A DNA stretch of 64,000 nt from Prevotellaceae bacterium UBA1746 (GTDB lineage: Bacteria > Bacteroidota > Bacteroidia > Bacteroidales > Bacteroidaceae). This document shows positions 25,813-33,174 of this stretch, piece after piece. Numbering within the stretch: the stretch's first letter is position 1; each line of letters opens with the position of its first letter. The translations under genes were made by a program, and so were the position numbers. A model generated the notes under the pieces. It did no database searches. It had not been told where the DNA came from and saw nothing but the letters and a program-made list of their open reading frames with translations. Location of the stretch: contig CAJPJR010000003.1 of NCBI GenBank assembly GCA_905369775.1, forward strand, positions 48,002 to 112,001, in the 5' to 3' direction.

Positions 25813-26096
25813 CGCGCGCGTGTATATGCGCGCGCGTCAGGCAGTTTTTGTTTTTTGCCTTCACCCCTTCACCCGTATGCCCTAAGTTGTTGAGCGCGAG
25901 AGTGTAAAGGGTGAAGGCTTTTGTCCTTTAGTCTTCACACGCTGTTCACCCATTCGGGAGGCACGGTGAAGGTTCGACGAGCCCTGAGTCTTCACCCGAA
26001 AATGGTTGAAATCGTGTGCGTTGTGGTTGGGCGGTGAAGGGTGAAGGCAAAAAGCCGAAATTCGGTGAGTGCGTACGCGCGCGTGAGCGGGGCGAA
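25813..26096. repeat. TTCACC inverted-repeat element, copy 1
   Basis: Alternating GC-rich palindromic sequence (GCGCGCGTGTATATGCGCGC near 25813) is followed by CAG, a T-rich tract and CCTTCACCCCTTCACCC (25858-25874). The right end mirrors this, with GGTGAAGGGTGAAGGCAAAAA (about 26032-26053) and then GTACGCGCGCGTGAG. Several further TTCACC or GGTGAA motifs lie between. A related copy is at 43996-44374. Confidence 0.75.
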
Positions 26097-26533
26097 AGCT
26101 TCACCCGCAATGTTCACCGGCGGTACGAGAAAGTGGGGGCGTTTCTCGATTTAGCGGGGGAGAAACGCGCGAAAGTGGGCCGTTGTTTTCATTTCTCCTC
26201 GAGTTCTTTTGAGCTTCGATCGATCGGTGATCTCGTGGCGGTGGATCGTTGGGAGGAATCGGCGTGCGAGATGGGAATAGGTTTGCGCTTTGGCCCATGG
26301 GATGCGGGTGCAGCGAGTACAGCGCGGGAGGAGAAAACACAGCGCGCAAAGCTGTTGTGAAGCGTTGCGCGCTGTCTCGTTGCAGTTCGTTCGTTTTTAT
26401 GCTTTCTCTCGACTCCGGAGAGAAAGCCCCCGTGTTCTTCTTCGGGTTATGAGAATTTGTGAGATTTTCCGCAGATTTCCGTTTTTAATCGCTTGTAAAC
26501 GGCGAGAATGTTCGATGAACTGTGATATTCAGA

Positions 26534-26565
26534 TTTGGCCGTTTCCCGAGAAGATCCTAACTTTG
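26534..26565 (+). promoter_or_regulatory. Orphan promoter
   Basis: TTTG (26534-26537), a 20-bp spacer and TAACTTTG (26558-26565) form a perfect-looking promoter on the plus strand, yet no gene follows in that direction before the convergent dxs-like gene. It could drive a small or antisense RNA. Confidence 0.5.
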
Positions 26566-26763
26566 CCGTCAGAAAAACCACATCCCGTTTGCGGATCCTT
26601 GTTCCACTTTCTCGTCTTGTGACGTCCATCATATTTTCCCCTCACTCTCCGTTCTGCATTGACGGTGACTGCTCGTGTGCGCGCCGGCTAAGCGGCAAAA
26701 ATACGCCCGCCGTTGCGTAGCGATCGAAGCAGAGAAAAGCCCTCAGGCTGAAAGGAGAACGAA

Positions 26764-26779
26764 TGTTCCACGGGAAACA
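26764..26779. promoter_or_regulatory. parS-like palindrome
   Basis: TGTTCCACGGGAAACA differs from the consensus TGTTTCACGTGAAACA at two positions and is flanked by A and T that extend the symmetry. It lies in non-coding DNA about 100 bp beyond the end of the dxs-like gene. Confidence 0.4.
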
Positions 26780-26875
26780 TATCCCGTCCCTGTTTCGACC
26801 ACTGCGCAACGGCGGGTGGAGCGATGCCTTCGGCACACACACTCAGCGCGCGCCGAAGGGCGAAAGCATCGTGGG

Positions 26876-28636
26876 TCAGTCGACCAGTTTGAGCACCTGC
26901 TCCACGATCTGCTCGTCGAGCAAATGGTTGTCGGCCAGCAGTTTTTGCAGGTCGAACCGATCGTAAAGGTCTTTTTTGATGCCCCCTACCCACACTTTCA
27001 TGTCGGTCGGTCCATAGAAGGCCGCAATGCGTTGGCCGAAACCACCGTCTGTGCAGCCGTCTTCGAGCGTCACCACCAAGGAGTGGTCGGTCTTCAAGGC
27101 GTTGAGCGTATCGGCGTCCACCGCATGGAGGTAGCGCGGGTTGATGAGGGTGGCGTCAATGCCCTTTTGGGCGAGCAGACGCACGACGTTCTCGCCCTTT
27201 TGGAAGAAGGAACCGGCTGCGATGATCGCCACTTGCTGTCCGCGGTGCACCACTTGGTATTGCGGGACGTAGGCATACTGCTCATCGACCGTCTCGGCTG
27301 TGTGGTGCACGCCGTTGCTCGGCACGCGGAGGGCGACGGGGCACTTGTCTTGGCGCACCGCCCAGCGCAACATGGCGAAATACTCTTCGCAGGTGGTGGG
27401 AGCGAGATAAACGAGGCCGGGTATGCTGCATAGCATAGGAATGTCGAAGAGACAGATGTGCGTGATGTCGTTCATCACGCCGGCGCCGCCATACATCACA
27501 TTGATGACCGCCGGGTTGGCATTGATGCACAGATCTTGTGCAATCTGGTCGTAGGCACGTTGGATGAAGGTGCTGGTGACCGTCCACACGGGGCGGAGTC
27601 CGCCTTTGGCCATACCTGAAATCATGGCCGTGGCCTGCTCTTCGGCAATGCCCACGTCGACATGCTGTGCACCGGCCTCTTCGCGTTTCGCGCGGTTGAA
27701 ACCCGCCACAGCGGGTGTGCCGGCCGTGACGGCAACGAGGGTCTTGTCGTGCTTCATCTCGCGCAGCATCCAGTCGGAGAAGAGTTGGGCATAGTTCTCT
27801 TGTGCCGGCATCTCGGGTCGGCTGCCGTCGGTGCGGTCGAAGGGCAGCCCCCAGTGCCAAGCTTCTTTATTTTGCACGGCGGGTGCGAACCCGTGTCCCT
27901 TTTCGGTGTGGATGTGTACGACGGTGGGGCGTGTGGTGCCTTTCACGCTGTGGAAAACTTTGATGAGTTGTTCCAGGTCGTTGCCCTCTTCGAGGTAGAT
28001 GTACTCGAATCCCCAAGCCTTGAACCAGTTGTGCTCGCACGTGCCGTGGCTTTCGCGCAGTGCGCGCAGGTTTTTGTAGATGCCGCCGTGGTTTTCGGCG
28101 ATGGACATTTCGTTGTCGTTGACCACGATGAGGATGCCGGTGCCGAGTTCGGATGCCTCGTTGAGCCCTTCGAAGGCTTCGCCGCCGGAGAGCGAGCCGT
28201 CGCCGATGACGGCGATGATGTTCTCGTCGGTGCCTTTGAGGTCGCGCGCTTTTTGCAGCCCGGTGGCCAGACTGATGGAGGTGGAGGTGTGGCCGACCTC
28301 AAAATTGTCGTATTCGGGACACTCTGTGGGAGAGGAATAGCCGGAAATGGCGTCCATGTCTTCGAGGGTGCCGAGAAAACCGAAGGCGCGCCCGGTCAGC
28401 ACCTTGTGGGGGTAGGTTTGGTGGCTGACATCGAACACGAATTTGTCCTTAGGCGCGTCGAAAACGTAGTGGAGGGCCACGGTGGCTTCCACGAAACCGA
28501 GGTTCGGTCCGATGTGGCCGCCGTGTTGGCTCACACGGTTCAAGACGGCATCGCGGGTTTCGGCGGCCACCACTTGAAGGGCTTCGAGATTCAGCGCTTT
28601 CAAGTCGGCCGGTGACTTCAATTTTTCAATATACAT
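26876..28636 (-). CDS. 1-deoxy-D-xylulose-5-phosphate synthase-like transketolase-family enzyme
   Basis: 586 residues, somewhat shorter than typical Dxs (about 620-640). The thiamine-diphosphate motif is present (GDGSLSGGEAFEGLNEAS, about residue 143), as are HGGHIGPNLG near the N-terminus and a pyrimidine domain with VDVGIAEEQA (about residue 328). Dxs makes DXP from pyruvate and glyceraldehyde 3-phosphate. However, the usual AIAEQHAV sequence reads GIAEEQAT here, and the C-terminal domain ends early. It may be a second Dxs-type paralogue or another transketolase-like enzyme. It has its own promoter at 28662-28691 and is monocistronic. Confidence 0.75.
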   Translation of the reverse strand: MYIEKLKSPADLKALNLEALQVVAAETRDAVLNRVSQHGGHIGPNLGFVEATVALHYVFDAPKDKFVFDVSHQTYPHKVLTGRAFGFLGTLEDMDAISGYSSPTECPEYDNFEVGHTSTSISLATGLQKARDLKGTDENIIAVIGDGSLSGGEAFEGLNEASELGTGILIVVNDNEMSIAENHGGIYKNLRALRESHGTCEHNWFKAWGFEYIYLEEGNDLEQLIKVFHSVKGTTRPTVVHIHTEKGHGFAPAVQNKEAWHWGLPFDRTDGSRPEMPAQENYAQLFSDWMLREMKHDKTLVAVTAGTPAVAGFNRAKREEAGAQHVDVGIAEEQATAMISGMAKGGLRPVWTVTSTFIQRAYDQIAQDLCINANPAVINVMYGGAGVMNDITHICLFDIPMLCSIPGLVYLAPTTCEEYFAMLRWAVRQDKCPVALRVPSNGVHHTAETVDEQYAYVPQYQVVHRGQQVAIIAAGSFFQKGENVVRLLAQKGIDATLINPRYLHAVDADTLNALKTDHSLVVTLEDGCTDGGFGQRIAAFYGPTDMKVWVGGIKKDLYDRFDLQKLLADNHLLDEQIVEQVLKLVD

Positions 28637-28661
28637 AGTTCTGTGGATGATTAGTAGCTTA

Positions 28662-28691
28662 CAAAGTTACGCCAACCGTTCGAACTTCCAA
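28662..28691 (-). promoter_or_regulatory. Promoter of the dxs-like gene
   Basis: The minus strand reads TTG (complement of 28689-28691), 19 bp, TAACTTTG (complement of 28662-28669), 25 bp before the start codon. Confidence 0.75.
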
Positions 28692-29253
28692 AACTGATCG
28701 ACGGAAAGTGCACGCGGGTGACTTTCTTTTAGTGACTTGGCGTTCCTTACTTACGCTCGTTGCGTTCATACCGCGAAGGGCAGCCGATGCAAAGCGGAGA
28801 CGAGCCGCAAAAAAGCATAGCCTTGCACCGAGCGGTGAAGGCTATGCCGAAAAGAAATGTAGAGGGGTCGAGCGCAAGTAGGCCGGTGCGCATCAAGGGT
28901 GGGACAAGCGATGGACCTTCGCGGTCACTTGGCGCGGCGATGGGGTTGGAAATGGGGAGAGTGGATGTGCAGGCGATGCCGACCGGCAGCCATGGGGAGC
29001 ACTGCGAAGGAGAGAGCGGTTGAGAACCGGGGAACTCGCAGCTTGGGGATCCCTGCTTGGTTGCGGTGCGTATTTTATTACCCGCCAAAGTGGCGAAAGT
29101 AAAACGGAAGGGGGCTATTTTTTTCGTATTTGCTGCTGGGATGTGTCTTAAGTTATTGATATTCAGTCGGTAGAGGTTGAATAAAAAAGTGCGGTAGGCG
29201 TGATTTTATATGTTGCTGAGGTGTAACTCCCGCGAAGCGGACGGGAGAAAAGG
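28692..29253. other. Intergenic region with a hairpin, no gene seen
   Basis: No protein-like frame. The clearest structure is a stem-loop at 28815-28847 (GCATAGCCTT...AAGGCTATGC with an inner CACCG/CGGTG stem), which on the minus strand is followed by T6. It has the form of a terminator for an unidentified minus-strand transcript. Confidence 0.5.
28809..28847 (-). terminator. Terminator-like hairpin without an assigned gene
   Basis: A 15-bp stem with one mismatch and a T6 tail on the minus strand. The nearest upstream minus-strand transcript is tRNA-Met, which has its own terminator, so the RNA this one ends is unclear. Confidence 0.55.
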
Positions 29254-29286
29254 AAAAAGGAGTTGCGCAATGCGCAACTCCTTTTG
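29254..29286. terminator. Terminator of tRNA-Met
   Basis: GGAGTTGCGCA and its complement form a nearly loop-free perfect palindrome flanked by A5 and T4, directly downstream of the tRNA on the minus strand. Confidence 0.9.
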
Positions 29287-29293
29287 AGTACGG

Positions 29294-29367
29294 TGGACCA
29301 GCTAGGGCTTGAACCTAGGACCTCCAGATTATGAGTCTGTTGCTCTAACCAACTGAGCTACAAGTCC
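29294..29367 (-). tRNA. tRNA with CAT anticodon (elongator Met, possibly Ile2)
   Basis: A cloverleaf on the minus strand: acceptor GGACTTG pairs with CTGGTCC (one T-T mismatch). The D arm is GCTCAGTTGGTTAGAGC, the anticodon loop CTCATAA (anticodon CAT), the T loop TTCAAGC, and the discriminator A; CCA is not encoded. The same loop occurs in elongator tRNA-Met and in lysidine-modified tRNA-Ile, so amino-acid identity is not certain. Confidence 0.9.
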
Positions 29368-29392
29368 GGCGAAAGTCGATACTTTCGTGTTG

Positions 29393-29424
29393 CGAAGTTA
29401 GCAAAAAAGTTGAGGGTTGCCAAA
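29393..29424 (-). promoter_or_regulatory. Promoter of tRNA-Met
   Basis: TTTG (complement of 29421-29424), 20 bp, and TAACTTCG (complement of 29393-29400), a one-base variant of TAnnTTTG. Confidence 0.6.
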
Positions 29425-29469
29425 TTCTCCCGCGGCTTTTTTGGTTTCGTGGACTTGAATTGGACAGAT

Positions 29470-30423
29470 TCAGAGTTTCCAGGCGGAAAGGGTGAAGTCT
29501 TTTTCGACGCGTTGTTCGACGGCATCGGGGAGGTTGTGGAAGAAGTTGATGCCGGTGTTGTGCTCGAGTTGAGCGATGCTGATGGCGTGTTTGCGCATGT
29601 CGGCCGTTGTGCCGGTCTTGCCGTAGTTTTTGTTTTCGAGCCAGAAGGCGATGCCGCTGTACACGCCATTTTTCACCTTGAGGAGCGCCATAAAATAGTG
29701 TGCCGGCACCGGTACGCGTCCATTGGCCACATATTTGAGCACGCCGACGTTGCGATCGGTGGTGCCGCCCTTCACAACGTAGAGCGTGTCGGCGAAGGCG
29801 CTGTTGCGACCGAGGTCTTGCACCAGTCCCTCGAGTGCGGTCCAATATTTCTGGTTGAAATGACCGACTTGCGGACTCATGTTGCTCATGTAGAAAGTCT
29901 GGTCGTTGGCTTCTCGCGAGAAGAGCCGGTCGGCCGAGGCCACGAGGTGGCCGTGGTCGTAGCCGTTGAACGAGAGATCGGAGGGGAGCGCCTCAGCACG
30001 GGCCAGCAGCGGGTCGGCGGGGTATTGCGGTTTCTGGGAGTAGGGTTTGCGCCCCACCTTTTTGGGCCGCGTTTCGGCATCGAAGCGAAAGGCTACCCAA
30101 CGGGAGTGGAAGAGCGTGACGTCGTAGTCGACGGCGTAGTTGAGGATGGAGTCGCCGCCGGTGTGGGCGGGTGCCACGCGATGGACGAGGAAGCGTTCGG
30201 CGGCGGCACCGGTGAGTTGGGGCATCTCGATGCGTGCTGCGGCACGGCGATCGGCCGCGCTCATTTGACCCGGTGTGGGTTGCGGCGCAGGATCGGGTGT
30301 GGGAACGGGTTGAGATGGTTGGTTCGGCCCGGAGGTGCCCCAATGGATGTCGGGTTTGTTGTCTCGGTCGCAGGCGACGAAGGCCAAAGTGAGACAGCAG
30401 AGGGCGAGGAAAAGTCTGTTCAT
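29470..30423 (-). CDS. DNA/RNA non-specific endonuclease lipoprotein (NUC1 family)
   Basis: 317 residues. The lipoprotein signal has lipid-attachment Cys18 (LAFVAC), then a Pro-rich linker (about 24-52). The nuclease domain (about 75-310) has the catalytic region YDHGHLVASADR, equivalent to the DRGH motif with His as general base, and NMSPQVGHFNQKYW carrying the metal-binding Asn. The usual Arg of DRGH is His here. Such enzymes degrade DNA and RNA without sequence preference, and lipid anchoring would place this one at the cell surface or periplasm. It is the last gene of the TonB-receptor cluster, after a hairpin at 30441-30477. Confidence 0.9.
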   Translation of the reverse strand: MNRLFLALCCLTLAFVACDRDNKPDIHWGTSGPNQPSQPVPTPDPAPQPTPGQMSAADRRAAARIEMPQLTGAAAERFLVHRVAPAHTGGDSILNYAVDYDVTLFHSRWVAFRFDAETRPKKVGRKPYSQKPQYPADPLLARAEALPSDLSFNGYDHGHLVASADRLFSREANDQTFYMSNMSPQVGHFNQKYWTALEGLVQDLGRNSAFADTLYVVKGGTTDRNVGVLKYVANGRVPVPAHYFMALLKVKNGVYSGIAFWLENKNYGKTGTTADMRKHAISIAQLEHNTGINFFHNLPDAVEQRVEKDFTLSAWKL

Positions 30424-30440
30424 GGGCGTGTTGTGGAAAG

Positions 30441-30477
30441 AAAACACACCGCCCGCACGGGATGCGCGAGCGGTGTG
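30441..30477 (-). terminator. Hairpin between anchor-J lipoprotein and nuclease genes
   Basis: On the minus strand, an ACACCGC...GCGGTGT stem is followed by GTTTTC. It lies just before the nuclease start codon, so it may attenuate rather than fully stop transcription into that gene. Confidence 0.6.
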
Positions 30478-30537
30478 GGGAAAGTGGGGATGCGGCCGGC
30501 CGACGCCGGCGAGGCAGATTCGGTGCCGCGGGGAGGG

Positions 30538-32199
30538 TTACTGCAGGCCGCCGTTGGTGGTGGTGAGTTGGGCGTCGTCGACGAGGAAGGCGCCGCTGCC
30601 CTTTTGGTTCATGACGAGCAGGCAAATGGTCTTGGGCCGGTCGAGCTTGAAGGTGTAGGTGACGAGGGACCAAGCGCCTTGGGTCACTGCGGTAGATCCA
30701 CTGTAGATGTAGTCGTTCGTGAAATCGGCCACTTTGTGGTCGGTCATGATGGCATAGCCGGTCTTGAGGTGGGCGTTGGCTTCAGCACCGTAGACATAGT
30801 AGGTGAAGGTGTAGGTGCCGGCTTTGAGGTTGAGCTCGGCGTAGGACAGACGTTTGTTGAACTTGGCGTCGCCGGTGACTTTCACGGCGTACTGTCCACC
30901 GTGGGCCGTAGTGCTCTGCGAAAGTGAGGCGTTGCCGATGCTCGACTTCCAAACGGCGGGGGCGGCTCCGTCCCAGTTTTCGAAACCGGCATTGCTCAGG
31001 AGATTGTCTCCCGTGGGTGCGGGTGCCGGCGTGGGATCGGGCGTCGGAGTGGGCGTGGGTTGCGCGGGATGATCGAGGTGGCCGAGTGCGAGTTTCACGT
31101 TTTTGATCTGCCAGGTCGATCCGCTCTTGTCGTCGCTGTTGTAGCGGAAGGCAATGCGCACTTTCTTGCCGAGGAAGGCGGTGGGAATGTCGAAGTTGGC
31201 CGAAGTATAGGTCTTCCAATCGGAACCTTCCGTCCATTTCTGGTTGAGCACCGTCCATCCTTCGGTGGGTTTGTCGGCGTTGTAGGCGTCGGTGATGAGG
31301 AGTTGCTGGTTCTCGTCGCCCTTGTTGTAGCGGAGAATGTAGTCGAGCGCCACGTGCGCATTTTCGGTCTTTGCGGCGGTGAGATCCACTTCGGGGCTGA
31401 CGAGATAGTAGGTGCCGGCCGTGGTCTTCTTCGAGGCGTTGTCGTAGCCCGAAGCCTTGGCTGACTTGAAGTCAACCTTCCATGCGCCATCGCCGGAAGT
31501 GGTTTGGTTGGTGAATGTACCAAGCGTAGTGGCAAAGCTCTCATCGATGAGCGGGCCGTTCGTGTTCGGTTGGACGGGTTGTTCGGGCGTGGAGGGCGTC
31601 ACGACGCCGCGCTGCACTTTGAGATTCTTGATTTCCCAAGTGGAACCGCTCTTGTCGTCGGTGTTGTAGCGGAAGGCGATGAAGACCTTTTTGCCGAGGA
31701 AGGCGGCGGGAATGGCTACTTTGTCGTTGACGAAGTTCTTCCAGTCGGCGGCTTCTGTCCATTTCTGGTTGACTACCGTCCATCCTTCGGCAGGCTTCTC
31801 TGCATTGAAGGCATCGGTGATGAGGAGTTGCTGATTTTCGTCGCCTTTGTTGTAGCGCAAGATGTAGTCGAGCGTCACGTAGGCGTTTTCTACGCCGGTG
31901 AGGTCGACCTCGGAGCTGACCAGGTAGTAGGTGCCTGCCGTCGTCTTCTTGGCGGCGTTGTCATAGCCGGAAGCTTTGGCGGTTTTGAAGTCAATTTTCC
32001 ATGCGCCTTCTCCGGAAGTGGTGTAATTCTTGAACGAACCGAGTGAGCTGGCGAAGCTTTCTTCGAGCAACACTTCCTTGGAAGCGGGTTGTTGCTGTTG
32101 CTTTTCGGTGGGCAGACCGTAAGGTGAGGGCACGTCTTCGCAGGCGGTGAAACCGAGGGCGAGGGTGCAGGCGGCAGCGAGGGTGAGAAGCTTATTCAT
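30538..32199 (-). CDS. Lipoprotein with two tandem choice-of-anchor J domains and a C-terminal carbohydrate-binding-like domain
   Basis: 553 residues. Lipid-attachment Cys20 (LGFTAC) is followed by two near-identical modules (about 43-200 and 215-375). Each begins ESFA..LG.F.N, contains ASGYDNA.KKTTAGTYYLVS and ends DKSGSTW.IKN. A Pro/Thr spacer (about 380-405) leads to a jelly-roll-like domain (about 410-550, starting NLLSNAGFENWDG). These are surface-binding modules with no catalytic residues evident; a role in binding substrate or anchoring partner proteins is inferred. The gene lies 6 bp after the DUF5689 gene, so it is certainly in its operon. Confidence 0.83.
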   Translation of the reverse strand: MNKLLTLAAACTLALGFTACEDVPSPYGLPTEKQQQQPASKEVLLEESFASSLGSFKNYTTSGEGAWKIDFKTAKASGYDNAAKKTTAGTYYLVSSEVDLTGVENAYVTLDYILRYNKGDENQQLLITDAFNAEKPAEGWTVVNQKWTEAADWKNFVNDKVAIPAAFLGKKVFIAFRYNTDDKSGSTWEIKNLKVQRGVVTPSTPEQPVQPNTNGPLIDESFATTLGTFTNQTTSGDGAWKVDFKSAKASGYDNASKKTTAGTYYLVSPEVDLTAAKTENAHVALDYILRYNKGDENQQLLITDAYNADKPTEGWTVLNQKWTEGSDWKTYTSANFDIPTAFLGKKVRIAFRYNSDDKSGSTWQIKNVKLALGHLDHPAQPTPTPTPDPTPAPAPTGDNLLSNAGFENWDGAAPAVWKSSIGNASLSQSTTAHGGQYAVKVTGDAKFNKRLSYAELNLKAGTYTFTYYVYGAEANAHLKTGYAIMTDHKVADFTNDYIYSGSTAVTQGAWSLVTYTFKLDRPKTICLLVMNQKGSGAFLVDDAQLTTTNGGLQ

Positions 32200-32205
32200 T
32201 TGGTC

Positions 32206-33162
32206 TTATTTTGTGTGGGCGGTGATGGGTTGGATATCGTCGAGGCTACGCAGTTGCAATTGCCAGTCGGAATAGTAGGAGAGTACGCCGGTGTAGACGC
32301 AGCTCGCGGTGGGGATGCGGGTGAAGGAGATGTTGTTGCGCACGGAGGTGCGAATGGTGAATCCGGCTGTGCTGTTGTCGAGCATCAGAGTGCGGTCCAC
32401 TCCGAAACCGGCGTCGTAGAGTGCTTTGGGCGCGAAGATTTTGGGGAGCGGTTCGAGTTTTCCGGAGAGGGTTCCCTTGGCAGGGGTATTGGCCTCAGCG
32501 CCTTGTACCTCTTTGATCTTGCCGCTCACCGTGGCGAGGAGCGGGCAGTTGAGATAGTTGCGATTGCTCTTGTTTTCGAGCCAGCTTGCTGCCGCTGCCG
32601 TGGTGAGATCGCGCGGGGTGAGTTCGGGCGCTTTTGGATTGGGCGTGCCGACGAGAGCAATGTGGGTGCTGACGTCTTCGAGCAGCATGGGACCGAGTCG
32701 CAGATTACCGGCCGAGGTGTAATAGGGACGGCCGATTTTGGGCGTGCGGCTGTAATTGCCGATGTAGAGTCCGTTGAGGTTGATGCGCACGCGCTGTCCG
32801 AGTGCAAAATGGGGGAAGAGCGTGGAGGTTTTCACTCCGACGGTGATGCACTGGTCGTCGGGTGCTCCCGGCGTGGACTTGATGTCTCGGAGCACAAGCG
32901 TCTGATAGAGGTTGCCTGAGATGTCGTTGGCCACGACAACGCCTTCAAAAATCACGTCTTCTTTGACTTCTTCGAAGGTGTTGTTTCCCGAAATGGGCGC
33001 ACTGTATTTCTCTTTGACTTGGAGAATGTCGGTGTTTGCCGCCGGCAATTGTTGAGCCGTGATGAGTGCGCGAGCATTGTCGGGCACTTCGTTGTGGTCC
33101 ATGCACGAACCCAGCGAGAGCGAGAGTGCACCGGCGAGTGCGAGAGAGAGTATGCGATTCAT
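32206..33162 (-). CDS. DUF5689 domain lipoprotein
   Basis: 318 residues with a signal sequence and lipid-attachment Cys20 (SLGSCMDH). The body contains the DUF5689 pattern: FEGVVVANDISGNLYQTLVLRD, an OB-like beta region and GQRVRINLNGLYIGNY. DUF5689 proteins are Bacteroidetes surface lipoproteins that typically accompany a TonB-dependent receptor and extracellular nucleases or phosphatases. It starts 12 bp after the receptor stop codon. It probably acts as a substrate-binding partner of the receptor. Confidence 0.85.
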   Translation of the reverse strand: MNRILSLALAGALSLSLGSCMDHNEVPDNARALITAQQLPAANTDILQVKEKYSAPISGNNTFEEVKEDVIFEGVVVANDISGNLYQTLVLRDIKSTPGAPDDQCITVGVKTSTLFPHFALGQRVRINLNGLYIGNYSRTPKIGRPYYTSAGNLRLGPMLLEDVSTHIALVGTPNPKAPELTPRDLTTAAAASWLENKSNRNYLNCPLLATVSGKIKEVQGAEANTPAKGTLSGKLEPLPKIFAPKALYDAGFGVDRTLMLDNSTAGFTIRTSVRNNISFTRIPTASCVYTGVLSYYSDWQLQLRSLDDIQPITAHTK

Positions 33163-33174
33163 GTGAGTGGCTTT

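Larger units (their letters stand above)
25475..26875. other. 1.4-kb non-coding accessory region
   Basis: Between the IS30 element and the dxs-like gene I find no frame with a recognisable protein. It contains the first TTCACC inverted-repeat element (25813-26096), a full orphan promoter (26534-26565) and a parS-like palindrome (26764-26779). The remainder shows nothing I can name. Confidence 0.55.

Noticed and set aside
28730..29100. Possible structural RNA (RNase P RNA, tmRNA or SRP RNA)
   Set aside because: None of the signature sequences of these RNAs is present on either strand; only a terminator-like hairpin is visible.
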